Position numbers and translations under genes: made by a program. The notes beneath the pieces were generated by a model, which worked only from the letters and a program-made list of their open reading frames with translations, ran no database searches and was not told where the DNA came from. Shown here one piece after another: positions 35,823-44,597 of a stretch of DNA of 64,000 nt; position 1 is the stretch's first letter, and the number at the start of each line of letters is the position of its first letter. This DNA is from Amphritea atlantica (GTDB lineage: Bacteria; Pseudomonadota; Gammaproteobacteria; Pseudomonadales; Balneatricaceae): NCBI GenBank assembly GCA_024397875.1, contig CP073344.1:1851001-1915000 (forward strand). Direction: 5' to 3'.

Positions 35823-37046
35823 ATGAGCCAAAAACGTAGCATTTGTTTAACCCTCTCGCTATGTCTCACTGCGGGAGGGTCTCTTCATGCTATGGAGAAT
35901 GACGAATCATCTCAACTAATCGTTAATAACCAAAAATTTGTTGTTCAAGATTCATTGCAAGCTCAATTTATACTAGGGGGCATTGCGCTCAACAACAGGG
36001 ACTATGAAGCGGCTGTTGCCATTTTCAGTGATCTGCTGCGTAAAACAAACAGCCCGCGCGTGAAGTTGGAGTTAGCCAGAGCCCTTTTTTTGGCTCGCCG
36101 CTTCAAACACGCTAAACAAGTATTCCAGGAGGTGCTTTCAGAGCGGAGCATACCCTGGGCTGTAAAGCAGAATGTCAGACTTTACCTCGATGAGATAGAT
36201 AGCACTTTAGGTTTTGTAAAGTTTGGGTTGTCATTCGTCAGCGATTCAAATCCGCGCAATTTTACTTCTAGCAAAGAGGTAATGATCGCGGGTCAAATAT
36301 TAAACGTGGTGCCTTTGGAAGATAACCGTGAAATAAGAGGGATTCGCTATAAGATGACCTCCGGCAAGTCTTTCTCTGATGATGGCAGGATGCTGGGGTT
36401 CTTTAATCTATCGTTTACTGATTTTGAGCAAAGTCAGTTTGATCTATGGACTGGTGATACTGGTTTTATTTACGCATTCGAGTCATTACCACAGCTGAGA
36501 AGCCGCACAGGTTTCGAGTACTCCGAGCAAGGCGGCACTAAGCAATATGATTTCCCATATACCAGCCTACTGTACACCCCAGATCCGGTACAGCAATTCA
36601 GATTAAATCATGAGTTCAAAATAGGCAGGTTGGATGTACCCAGCGCCCCCCACCTTAATGCCAATAACTACACACTAACAACAAATTTTACTAGAGCACT
36701 TAAAAATGGGGTCTTGGTTAAAGGTGATCTCAGCATTGAAAAATCCCGCGCCAGAGAGGAGCCGTATTCCTATTATGGAGGATCAGTTGGATTTGGGGCT
36801 GACCTTCCACTAAATTCGTGGGGCGTTGAACTCTTTGGTTCAGTAGGTAAGCGCTTATACGAGGGGATAGATCCTTTTTTTGGTGCTAAGCGAGATGATA
36901 CGCGTAAGCGTTATGGCTTGATGGTAAGTAACAAAAATATTCAGTTCTTCAACTTCATGCCTGAAATAGGTGTGATATATGAGCAGAATGATTCTTCTTT
37001 AGGTTTCTTCTCTTACGATAAAATTAGCTTTGTTTTTAGCCTTTAA
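35823..37046 (+). CDS. Surface lipoprotein assembly modifier (Slam), type XI secretion
   Basis: 407 residues. A signal peptide (cleavage after LHA, about 23) leads to a TPR-like periplasmic domain (about 40-130: LGGIALNNRDYEAAVAIF, KLELARALFLARRFKHAKQVFQEVL, NVRLYLDEI), then a DUF560/Slam outer-membrane beta-barrel of about 270 residues ending MPEIGVIYEQNDSSLGFFSYDKISFVFSL, whose last strand ends in the Phe/Leu typical of barrels. Slam exports surface lipoproteins such as the one encoded 6 bp upstream, with which it forms one operon and translational unit. It is shorter than typical Neisseria Slams. The AT-rich composition and flanking repeats suggest a transferred cassette. Confidence 0.85.
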   Translation: MSQKRSICLTLSLCLTAGGSLHAMENDESSQLIVNNQKFVVQDSLQAQFILGGIALNNRDYEAAVAIFSDLLRKTNSPRVKLELARALFLARRFKHAKQVFQEVLSERSIPWAVKQNVRLYLDEIDSTLGFVKFGLSFVSDSNPRNFTSSKEVMIAGQILNVVPLEDNREIRGIRYKMTSGKSFSDDGRMLGFFNLSFTDFEQSQFDLWTGDTGFIYAFESLPQLRSRTGFEYSEQGGTKQYDFPYTSLLYTPDPVQQFRLNHEFKIGRLDVPSAPHLNANNYTLTTNFTRALKNGVLVKGDLSIEKSRAREEPYSYYGGSVGFGADLPLNSWGVELFGSVGKRLYEGIDPFFGAKRDDTRKRYGLMVSNKNIQFFNFMPEIGVIYEQNDSSLGFFSYDKISFVFSL

Positions 37047-37586
37047 GAATGATGTCCTTTTGGCCGCATTGCTGCACTCCATCTTTGAAATAAAGATAGC
37101 GTGTTGCATTGACTCATTGAACCCACAACCATAAGCGGACAATGTTCCCAGCTAGAAGGCACACCATAGCTGCATGGATCAAGTTAATGGCAGCCCGTTA
37201 TAAAGAAAATCGAATAGGCCAGGAAAGCCAAGGCGATGCTATCACCATTGCCAGTATATTTATTGAGCCATTCCGGAGCACGTGGAGCTGCCGGTTCAGC
37301 TATCAAATACATCTCACAAAGTTACAGTGACTATGTTATGTGGCCATTTTTGATGGCGATGATTCATGGCTACTCAATCATTTACAGCTCTGTTTTCGCA
37401 GTTCAAATCAAAGCTCATCTGATCTGGTTCTATCACAAGAGCAGGCCTGAAACCCCAATAAATAAAAGCTATTAAGAGTTAAATATTTTTATAGGATACT
37501 GATATAAGTATTTGTTTAATGTGCAAAAAACTTAATCATTAGCTCTAAGAAAACAAAAGACCTCAGTGCTTTTTACTATATTAAGA
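37047..37586. other. Intergenic region between Slam and the IS element
   Basis: 540 bp with the right inverted-repeat arm (37148-37216). Short plus-strand frames at 37142-37330 and 37236-37475 have no family features. The repeat arm, read on the minus strand, encodes the same FDFLYNGLPLT tail as the membrane-protein gene, so it may be the relic of a duplicated copy. Confidence 0.5.
37148..37216 (-). repeat. 69-bp inverted repeat, right arm
   Basis: Partner of 34126-34194 (three mismatches in 69 bp). On the minus strand it encodes the end of a membrane protein like that at 33255, preceded by in-frame stops, so it looks like a truncated duplicate. Confidence 0.85.
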
Positions 37587-37594
37587 TGTACTGG

Positions 37595-38404
37595 TCAACT
37601 CCAACCGGACACCTTTTTTTGTAAATTTTCAAAGTTGACCGGAGATAAACTTCCGTTCGCCGTATGAAGCCTTTCCAGATTGTAATATCTCATGTACTTA
37701 ACCACATCCTGCCTCATATGCTCTCGCGTTGGCTGGTTAACCTTCAGTATCCAGTCATGCTTTAAGCTACCAAAGAAGCGCTCAACGACTGCATTATCCC
37801 AGCAGGCTCCAACGTCACCCATAGATGAACGGAGGCCGTAGCTTTTCAGCAAGCGCCGGTGCTGTTTGCTGGTATATTGTGAACCTCGGTCACTGTGAAA
37901 GACCAAGCCCTGTTTCGGCTGACGCAGATTAACTGCTTTCATCAACGCTCTGCAAACCAGGTCAGCACTCATGCGCTTATCAATATGCCAGCCCACAATA
38001 CGACGTGAGTACAAGTCCATCACGATCGCAAGATACATCCACCCCTCCGCAGTTCTGAGATACGTGATATCGCCAGCCCAAACCTCATTCGGAGCAACCG
38101 GGTTAAAATTCTGGTTCAGCAGGTTGTCAGCCACCTGATCGCTATGTCTGCGTTTAGTCGTTACCTTGTAAGCGGTACGCTGCTTAACCTGTAATTTCAG
38201 TTTACGCATGAGTGTGCGGGTGCGATAACGTCCAATTCTAAAGCCTTCTTCACGTAGCTTTTTCGCCAGCTCTCGACTGCCCAGGCTCTCTCGGCTAGCC
38301 CTAAACAACTCTTTGGCTCTGCGATACAAGTGCAGAGTATCAGCGCTGATGACCTTCGCTGGCCGTTTACACCAGCTGTAATATGCGGAGCTGCTCACTC
38401 TCAT
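37595..38404 (-). CDS. IS3-family transposase, OrfB (DDE integrase domain)
   Basis: 269 residues from the ATG at 38404; the frame continues upstream to the -1 frameshift at 38497-38503, where the real fusion product OrfAB would begin. The DDE catalytic core is clear: WAGDITYL (first D), HSDRGSQYTS (second D) and WDNAVVERFFGSLK (E), followed by YNLERLH and PVNFE. It carries out cut-and-copy transposition of the element. Its stop lies inside the left terminal repeat, as usual for IS3. Confidence 0.92.
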   Translation of the reverse strand: MRVSSSAYYSWCKRPAKVISADTLHLYRRAKELFRASRESLGSRELAKKLREEGFRIGRYRTRTLMRKLKLQVKQRTAYKVTTKRRHSDQVADNLLNQNFNPVAPNEVWAGDITYLRTAEGWMYLAIVMDLYSRRIVGWHIDKRMSADLVCRALMKAVNLRQPKQGLVFHSDRGSQYTSKQHRRLLKSYGLRSSMGDVGACWDNAVVERFFGSLKHDWILKVNQPTREHMRQDVVKYMRYYNLERLHTANGSLSPVNFENLQKKVSGWS

Positions 38405-38463
38405 TACACGGCACAGAACACGTACTGGATAGATCGCGGCTTGGCGCTGAACGAAGCGATACT

Positions 38464-38754
38464 TTACTTCATTTCTTTTGCGAAGAAGGCTGAAGCCTTT
38501 TTTAAAATCTCTTTCTCCATACGCAGCTCTTTATTTTCTTTGCGCAGGCGTTTTAGCTCTTCTCGTTCATCCTCGGCCAGCGTCTGTCCTTGTTGCTGCT
38601 CTTCAAACTGCTGTTTCCAGCGATAGAGCATATTGGCCGCAATACCCAGTGATTTAGCAGCTTCAGGCACTGAGTAACCTTGGCCAATGACCAGCGCAAC
38701 AGCTTCTTCTTTGAACTCTTTCGGGTATTGCTTGTAACTACGTTTCTGTCCCAT
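38464..38754 (-). CDS. IS3-family transposase, OrfA (HTH)
   Basis: 96 residues. The N-terminal helix-turn-helix (KEEAVALVIGQGYSVPEAAKSLGIAANMLYRW) binds the terminal repeats; a leucine-zipper-like helix rich in Glu/Leu/Lys follows (EREELKRLRKENKELRMEKE). It overlaps in frame -1 with OrfB at a slippery A_AAA_AAG (38497-38503), giving the OrfAB fusion. Confidence 0.92.
   Translation of the reverse strand: MGQKRSYKQYPKEFKEEAVALVIGQGYSVPEAAKSLGIAANMLYRWKQQFEEQQQGQTLAEDEREELKRLRKENKELRMEKEILKKASAFFAKEMK
38497..38503 (-). promoter_or_regulatory. Programmed -1 frameshift site of the IS
   Basis: Minus-strand A_AAA_AAG within LLKKAS codons. Shifting back one base here joins OrfA to the open OrfB frame (reading ...RKRNEVKYRFVQRQAA... 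before MRVSSSAYYSW). The classic IS3 slippery heptamer. Confidence 0.85.
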
Positions 38755-38821
38755 TCCTACACCTCAATGTTTGACGTTTATAGTCTCTCATTAAAGTGTC
38801 CGGTGTCATTAGACCATTACA

Positions 38822-39286
38822 AGAAGATCTTCTGACGCTATGCAACATTGATAGCAGACACCCGGACAATCAATCATTGTTAACACTTTTTCTGCAGCAG
38901 AACTCTCGTTTGTCTGGAGAGGTTTATCTGAAGAGGCCTGTCTGGAGAGTTCGGATGAGAACAATAGTGCGGCGATATCATCGGCGGCCTGATTGCTCTG
39001 ATCCACACGATCAGGCTATAACTCAGATGCATAAGGGAGGTATTATCAAATCAGTGATAAGCCCATAAACAGACTAAACAGGGTGGAAGAGCTTAATCAT
39101 TTTTCGTATACATTCTGCGATAGACAATTCGCTGTCTCTATTGAACTTTATTAAGTTACCCCTGTTTTGTAATGGGCCGTTAATTTAGGCTATCACGATA
39201 TAACTCCCGTAAGACTGGCCTCATCCACTCGATACTCTCATGGCTACACTCATAAACAGCAAGTTAAAATAAGGCGATCCAATTCG
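38822..39286. other. 465-bp intergenic region after the IS
   Basis: Holds the right target duplication and an AT-rich promoter region before the DMT transporter. No gene supported; a 90-codon frame at 38796-39068 starts inside the IS repeat. Confidence 0.45.
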
Positions 39287-40183
39287 GTGATAAACACTCA
39301 GGAACATTCTTCAAACTATACCGGGTGCATATTCATGCTCCTGGCAATGGCGGCTTTCTCTCTGGAAGATATGTTCATTAAAAGCGCGGTTGAGGTTGTG
39401 CCCCTCGGATATGCAATCCTTGCCTTCGGCCTTGGCGGCGCACTGGTATTCCTCGGCCTGATGCAACTCAAAGGGGAAGCCACCGTGCCGGCGGATGTGC
39501 GCAGCAAGGCGATGCTGGTTCGGGTGATCTGTGAAATTATCGGGCGTTCATGTTTTGCGCTTGCCATCATCTTGATGCCGCTCTCCAGCGCATCCGCCAT
39601 ACTCCAGGCGACACCGCTGGTGGTGGTGCTGGGTGCGGCTGTGTATATGAATGAAAAGATCTCTGTATCGCACTGGCTAGCAATCCTGGCGGGCTTTATT
39701 GGTGTCTTGATGATTGTGCGCCCGGGCCCGGGCGACTTTAACCCAGCCTCTCTTTTTGCGGTTGCCAGCACTCTGGGCTTTGCCGGCCGCGACCTTGCCA
39801 CCCGGGCAGCGTCACCCAAACTGTCCAATTATCAATTGGGGTTTTACGGCTTTCTGGTGCTGATCGCCTCAGGCGCTTGCCTGTCACTCACCGAAGACAA
39901 AGCGTTTGCAATCGATACTTCTTCCGCTTTGCAGATTGCCGCGGCGATCCTGTTTGGTGTCATTGCATATAACGCGCTGACCATTGCGATGCGCTCCGGC
40001 TCGGTCTCGGTGGTTGCCCCATTTCGTTATTCCCGGGTGATCTTCGCACTGATTCTGGGGATCGTTATTTTTGATGAGCAGCCTGACCTGATGACCTTGT
40101 CAGGCACCTGCGTGATTGTCAGCAGCGGCATATATATCCTCTATAGCCGTCGCCTGAAACGTGTCATTGCTGACCGCAGCTGA
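39287..40183 (+). CDS. EamA/DMT family transporter
   Basis: 298 residues with ten hydrophobic segments forming two EamA repeats (about 12-140 and 153-285; typical EDMFIKSAVEVVP, AVYMNEKISVSHWLAILAGFIGVLMIVRP and DEQPDLMTLSGTCVIVSSGIYI). Inner-membrane drug/metabolite exporter; amino-acid or nucleotide-like substrate is common but unproved. It starts at GTG. Neighbours share no obvious pathway. Confidence 0.85.
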   Translation: MINTQEHSSNYTGCIFMLLAMAAFSLEDMFIKSAVEVVPLGYAILAFGLGGALVFLGLMQLKGEATVPADVRSKAMLVRVICEIIGRSCFALAIILMPLSSASAILQATPLVVVLGAAVYMNEKISVSHWLAILAGFIGVLMIVRPGPGDFNPASLFAVASTLGFAGRDLATRAASPKLSNYQLGFYGFLVLIASGACLSLTEDKAFAIDTSSALQIAAAILFGVIAYNALTIAMRSGSVSVVAPFRYSRVIFALILGIVIFDEQPDLMTLSGTCVIVSSGIYILYSRRLKRVIADRS

Positions 40184-40321
40184 CAGGAGGAAGATAAAAT
40201 TCCTGACAATCGCTCCCAAGGTTTTGTTTTTTCCTGCATAGTCTATATTGCCTAAGCGGCCCTGTGATCTGCGAAAGATGACCGGGAGCCAGAAATACAG
40301 GTCATACCATCAGGAGGCAGT

Positions 40322-41233
40322 ATGAATAACCGCAGCGATAAAGACTCTCTTGCTAATATTGATATTCCTCAGGAAGCATTCGACTGGTATGACGAGTATG
40401 CCCATGGGGACATTGATCGGCGCACCTTCATCAAGCGACTTGCAACACTGGGCATTGCCGGACTAACCCTGAGCACACTCTCTGGCGTGTTACTGCCTGA
40501 CTATGCCCTGGCTGAACAGGTGTCGTTCAATGACCCGGATATCAAAGCCCGCTATCTGGAGTTTGACGCACCGACAGGTCATGAAAAAGGGCGGGGGTAC
40601 CTGGTTGTGCCACAGGGTGTCAGTGCCGAAAAACAGGCACCGGCGGTGCTGGTGGCCCATGAAAATCGCGGTCTGAACCCTTATATCGAAGATGTTGCCC
40701 GACGTCTGGCAAAATCCGGCTTTGTTGCGTTTGCCCCTGATGCATTATTCCCACTGGGGGGCTATCCCGGTAATGATGATGACGGTCGGGCGATGCAGAA
40801 AACCCTGGAGCGCAGCAAAATAGAGGGTGATTTCGCCGACGCCGCGCGAATGCTGGCGGCATATGAGCTGACAACCGATAAGCTTGGGATGGTTGGCTTC
40901 TGCTTTGGCGGCTACCTGACCAACCAGCTGGCCGCCTTGCTGCCGGATATTATTGACGCTGCCGTACCGTTTTACGGCACTCCGCCACATAGTCCTGTTA
41001 CGAATATTAAAGCCGCGATGCAACTGCATTTTGCCGGTCTGGATAACCGGGTTAATGGTTTCTGGCCAAAATATGAGACGGCGCTAAAAGCGGCACAGAT
41101 TGATTACACCGCATTCATCTATCCGGATGTAAATCATGGATTTCATAATGATTCTACAGCCCGCTACGATGAAAAAAGCGCCGAACTGGCCTGGAGCCGG
41201 ACGCTGGCGTTTTTTCATCAACACCTGGGTTAA
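40322..41233 (+). CDS. Dienelactone hydrolase family protein, Tat-exported
   Basis: 303 residues. A twin-arginine signal (DRRTFIKRL, R33R34, hydrophobic core AGLTLSTL, cleavage after ALA near 64) follows a cytosolic 30-residue head. The alpha/beta-hydrolase domain has the catalytic Cys194 (GFCFGGYL), Asp241 and His272, the DLH triad, and the acidic HENRGL loop. It resembles E. coli YghX. Physiological substrate unknown; the pocket may handle lactones or esters. An rho-independent terminator follows. Confidence 0.85.
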   Translation: MNNRSDKDSLANIDIPQEAFDWYDEYAHGDIDRRTFIKRLATLGIAGLTLSTLSGVLLPDYALAEQVSFNDPDIKARYLEFDAPTGHEKGRGYLVVPQGVSAEKQAPAVLVAHENRGLNPYIEDVARRLAKSGFVAFAPDALFPLGGYPGNDDDGRAMQKTLERSKIEGDFADAARMLAAYELTTDKLGMVGFCFGGYLTNQLAALLPDIIDAAVPFYGTPPHSPVTNIKAAMQLHFAGLDNRVNGFWPKYETALKAAQIDYTAFIYPDVNHGFHNDSTARYDEKSAELAWSRTLAFFHQHLG

Positions 41234-41253
41234 CTGAATTTAAAAAGAATACT

Positions 41254-41276
41254 AAGCCCTTGCGGGAGGGGCTTTT
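41254..41276 (+). terminator. Terminator after the dienelactone hydrolase
   Basis: AAGCCC pairs with GGGCTT (41254-41259 with 41269-41274) followed by TT, 20 bp after the stop. Confidence 0.65.
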
Positions 41277-41418
41277 CAGACCATAACCCATTATTATGTT
41301 GTAATAGATGTCGATCTTATAAAGAAACAGTTCAGCTAGTAGAGTTAAGTGTTTCCACAACCGCAGTACTTCACTCACACCGTCGATGATGAACTTTATC
41401 ATCGCGATTTAGGATTCG

Positions 41419-42339
41419 ATGATGGTCATTGCTAAGTCTCCATCTAAACTGACTCTGCCACAAATCAATCCCGGGGCTGAAACTGTCCTGGACTATCTGA
41501 TTGGCAAGTTTCCACAAATCGACGCTCAGGTGTGGCGGCAGCGGTCATACGATGGAAAGCTGCATTGGCATGATGGAACCCTCATTACTTCAGAATCTCC
41601 TTATCGACCAAAGCAGCGTGTCTATTATTATCGCGAAGTTGAATGTGAACCCGTTATTCCGTTCGACGAAACGATCTTATTTGAAGATGCAGATATTCTG
41701 GTGGCCTATAAACCGGCCTTTCTTCCCGTCACGCCCGGAGGGAATTATGTGAATGAGTGTCTGCAAAACCGATTGCGGATAAAAACGGGATTACAAACCC
41801 TGCAAGCCGTGCACCGTATCGACCGGGCCACAGCCGGGCTGGTGATGTTTTCGGTTAATCCGGAAACCTGCCATCTTTACCACCAGTTGTTTGCGAGTCG
41901 AAACGTCAGCAAAACTTACCAGGCGATCGGCAAGATTGATGCTGACCACAGCGAACCGCTGATCAATCAGCAATGGGAGGTCATTAACCGGCTGCAAACG
42001 GCTGACCCCCGTTTTCGGATGCGGGTCTATGATGGGGCTCCCAACAGTCATTCCCGGATACGTTGTCTGGATCGATTGCAGGGCTCAGCGCTGTTTGAAT
42101 TAGAACCGGTGACAGGTAAAACACATCAACTGCGGGTTCATATGCAGACCCTTGGATGGCCAATCCTACACGACCGCTATTACCCCACATTACAGCCCGA
42201 GGCTGCCGATGACTTTACTCAGCCTTTGCAGCTGTTGGCACAGCAGTTACGCTTTATCGATCCGGTGACACAGCAGCCCAGAGCATTCCATTGTGGCTAT
42301 ACACTGAATCTGGCAGCCGGCTTATCTGAGAGGGTGTAA
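41419..42339 (+). CDS. RluA-type RNA pseudouridine synthase
   Basis: 306 residues. Catalytic Asp135 lies in HRIDRATAG, the family motif II; AYKPAFLPVTPGG, SKTYQAIG and GKTHQLRVHMQTLGWPILHDRYY are conserved too. It isomerises uridine to pseudouridine in rRNA or tRNA. The resemblance is to RluA/TruC-type proteins with an N-terminal extension (first 75 residues), but the exact target site cannot be told. Start ATG at 41419 has no strong SD; the second Met is also possible. Confidence 0.85.
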   Translation: MMVIAKSPSKLTLPQINPGAETVLDYLIGKFPQIDAQVWRQRSYDGKLHWHDGTLITSESPYRPKQRVYYYREVECEPVIPFDETILFEDADILVAYKPAFLPVTPGGNYVNECLQNRLRIKTGLQTLQAVHRIDRATAGLVMFSVNPETCHLYHQLFASRNVSKTYQAIGKIDADHSEPLINQQWEVINRLQTADPRFRMRVYDGAPNSHSRIRCLDRLQGSALFELEPVTGKTHQLRVHMQTLGWPILHDRYYPTLQPEAADDFTQPLQLLAQQLRFIDPVTQQPRAFHCGYTLNLAAGLSERV

Positions 42340-42508
42340 TGGCAGTCTGAGTGTACTATCCGGCTTAACCCTGTCGGAAGTGCGCAGATTTACGCTGTTT
42401 CCAGCAGTATCTGTATCTGTCTGAGACGATATCATGTTTGTATAATGACGCCTGCCCACCTTACTAATTCTACTCATTTACCCTAAAACCCAAGCCGAAA
42501 TAGATCTT

Positions 42509-43750
42509 ATGCCTACTGCAATAAACGCTGGCCACGTAAAGCTTCTCAGTCTGTTTGTGGTTGCGTCCTGCCTGGTCCTGGCGCTTAATTTTGGCCTGCG
42601 CTCGTCGATGGGCTTCTTTATGGCACCGATCTCCAGCGAGTTTGGTTATGGCCGGGAGGTATTTGCCTTCTCGCTGGCACTGCAAAATCTTTGCTGGGGC
42701 CTGTTTCAGCCGTTTACCGGTGCATTTGCAGACCGTTTTGGAACCTTCAGGACACTGGTTATCGGGGCGTTGCTCTATGCCCTGGGTATCTATATCACCG
42801 CGACCACTGACAGCGTCTGGAGTCTGCACAGCGGTGCCGGTATTTTGATTGGAATGGGCATTGCCGGAACCGGATTCGGCGTTATTCTGCCTGCGCTGGC
42901 AAGGATGGTCGCGCCGGAAAAATGTGCTTTCGCTCTGGGGTTAGGAACAGCAGCAGGTTCCGCAGGACAGTTGATGGTGATTCCGGTGGCTCAGGCGTTT
43001 ATTAGCATCTATGGCTGGCAGACTGCACTTTTACTGATGTGTGGCGGAGCGCTGATGATGATCATCATGGCGACCACCTTTCGTAACGTTGACGAACCCA
43101 AAACGATAATAGAGGACGTATCTCCGCAACCTTTAAAAGGAGCGCTGCAGGAAGCTGGTGGTCATCTGCACTACTGGCTGCTGATCGCAGGTTTTTTTGT
43201 CTGCGGCTTTCAGCTGGCCTTTATTACGGTACATATGCCCTCATTTCTTTCCGATCAGGGGTTTGATTCTACGGTCGCCGTAACCAGTCTTTCGCTGATC
43301 GGTCTGTTTAATATATTCGGCTGCCTGCTATTTGGCTCCTGGTCCGGGCGTTATTCAAAGAAAAACCTGCTGGGAATCATCTATGCGTTACGCGCTGTGG
43401 TGATCGCCCTGTTTATGTTGCTGCCGATCACTACGACAACCGTTTACCTGTTTTCAATTGCCACGGGGTTTCTATGGCTGGCGACAGTTCCGGCAACCTC
43501 AGGTCTGGTGGCGCAGATGTTTGGTCTGCGTCATATGGGCACCCTGTATGGCATCGTCTTTCTCAATCACCAGCTAGGTTCATTCGTTGGGGTCTGGGTC
43601 GGTGGCTATATGTTTGACCAGACCGGTAGTTATAACAGCGTCTGGTGGGCCGCTGCAGCGATCGCCTTACTGACAGCTGTGATCCATATATTTATTGATG
43701 AACGTCCGGTGAAGCGCCTGAGAGAAGGGAGGTTAAGCGCCTCTGCCTAA
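42509..43750 (+). CDS. MFS transporter
   Basis: 413 residues with 12 hydrophobic segments and the MFS loop motif ADRFGTF (GAFADRFGTFRTLVIG) between TM2 and TM3. The N-terminal half resembles oxalate/formate-antiporter-like MFS carriers (FGLRSSMGFFMAPISSEFGYGREVF). Probably takes up an organic acid; substrate unknown. Short charged tail at the C-terminus. Confidence 0.85.
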   Translation: MPTAINAGHVKLLSLFVVASCLVLALNFGLRSSMGFFMAPISSEFGYGREVFAFSLALQNLCWGLFQPFTGAFADRFGTFRTLVIGALLYALGIYITATTDSVWSLHSGAGILIGMGIAGTGFGVILPALARMVAPEKCAFALGLGTAAGSAGQLMVIPVAQAFISIYGWQTALLLMCGGALMMIIMATTFRNVDEPKTIIEDVSPQPLKGALQEAGGHLHYWLLIAGFFVCGFQLAFITVHMPSFLSDQGFDSTVAVTSLSLIGLFNIFGCLLFGSWSGRYSKKNLLGIIYALRAVVIALFMLLPITTTTVYLFSIATGFLWLATVPATSGLVAQMFGLRHMGTLYGIVFLNHQLGSFVGVWVGGYMFDQTGSYNSVWWAAAAIALLTAVIHIFIDERPVKRLREGRLSASA

Positions 43751-43776
43751 TCAGAAAAAGGCGGGGCGATTCAGAG

Positions 43777-43802
43777 TGCACGTTTGCCCAGACAAACGTG
43801 CA
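43777..43802. terminator. Hairpin between convergent MFS and carbonic anhydrase genes
   Basis: Perfect 10-bp stem TGCACGTTTG/CAAACGTGCA with a 6-nt loop, between both stops. No long T-tract; probably terminates both transcripts. Confidence 0.65.
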
Positions 43803-43825
43803 GCCCATGAGATACAGCGACTAAT

Positions 43826-44488
43826 TCAGGCCTCAATCTGCTCAATCAGCTCAGCATAGTGGTCATCAAAGTTTCTGAACACTATGTCATTATGACTGCA
43901 GCAGCGAATCGAACCGGTCTTGATGTTGTAAACCCAGCCGTGAACTGCCACTTTACCGGTCGCCAGCTTTGCTGCTACCACAGGGTGGGTACGGATATGC
44001 TGCACCTGCTGGAGGACGTTTTCTTCGATCGCTTCATTCAGGTGTTCAGAACCGACCGGCTGATCATGGGGGATATCATGGCGTTCGCGCACAATCTCCA
44101 TCGCAGAGCGACAGTGTCCCAGCCATTCCTTTACGTGGGGCAGGCCATTAAGCGCATTCAGATCCAGCGCGCCCTTGATTGCACCACAGTCAGTATGACC
44201 GCAGATAATAATATGACGCACTCCCAGCACCGCCACAGCATACTCAATTGAGGCGGTCATCCCCCCGGTCTCGTTGCTATGAGGTGGGATAATATTGCCA
44301 GCATTACGGCAGATAAAAAGATCCCCGGGGGCGGTTCCAGTCAACAGATTGGGATCGATACGGGAGTCGGAACAGGTTGCAAACAAGACATCAGGGCTCT
44401 GGCCATCTGCCAGGCTGCCGAACAGATCTTTGTGTTCCGGGTATACGTTTTGGCGAAAGTTAATCACGCCTTTTATGATTTTGTCCAC
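43826..44488 (-). CDS. can: Beta-carbonic anhydrase
   Basis: 220 residues from a GTG. Zinc ligands and dyad: C39 with D41/R43 in TCSDSRIDP, and H98/C101 in CGHTDCGAI. It interconverts CO2 and bicarbonate in the cytosol. It lies 109 bp after pycB on the same strand, so it may supply bicarbonate to the pyruvate carboxylase. The family call is firm; the symbol follows the E. coli housekeeping enzyme. Confidence 0.9.
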   Translation of the reverse strand: MDKIIKGVINFRQNVYPEHKDLFGSLADGQSPDVLFATCSDSRIDPNLLTGTAPGDLFICRNAGNIIPPHSNETGGMTASIEYAVAVLGVRHIIICGHTDCGAIKGALDLNALNGLPHVKEWLGHCRSAMEIVRERHDIPHDQPVGSEHLNEAIEENVLQQVQHIRTHPVVAAKLATGKVAVHGWVYNIKTGSIRCCSHNDIVFRNFDDHYAELIEQIEA

Positions 44489-44597
44489 GCACAGATTCTC
44501 TTAGCTATTATAGTGGTTAAAATAAACGGTTATGGATGGTTTTGACACCCATAACCGCTGAATAACGCAGACTTAAAAATATTTTTAAGCGATCGCG

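Larger units (their letters stand above)
37587..38821 (-). mobile_element. Complete IS3-family insertion sequence
   Basis: 1235 bp. Imperfect terminal inverted repeats begin TGTAnTGGTC and share ACCGGACAC (22 of 29 bases match by eye). Both flanks read AGA (37584-37586 and 38822-38824), a 3-bp target duplication. Inside are two overlapping frames, orfA and orfB, joined by a programmed -1 frameshift. All features needed for transposition appear intact. Confidence 0.93.

Noticed and set aside
37142..37475. Plus-strand frames of 62 and 79 codons over the right inverted-repeat arm
   Set aside because: They read the antisense of the arm's membrane-protein tail; better explained as a duplicate relic.
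38796..39068. 90-codon frame starting in the IS right end
   Set aside because: It spans the IS boundary and target duplication, so it is an artefact of the insertion.
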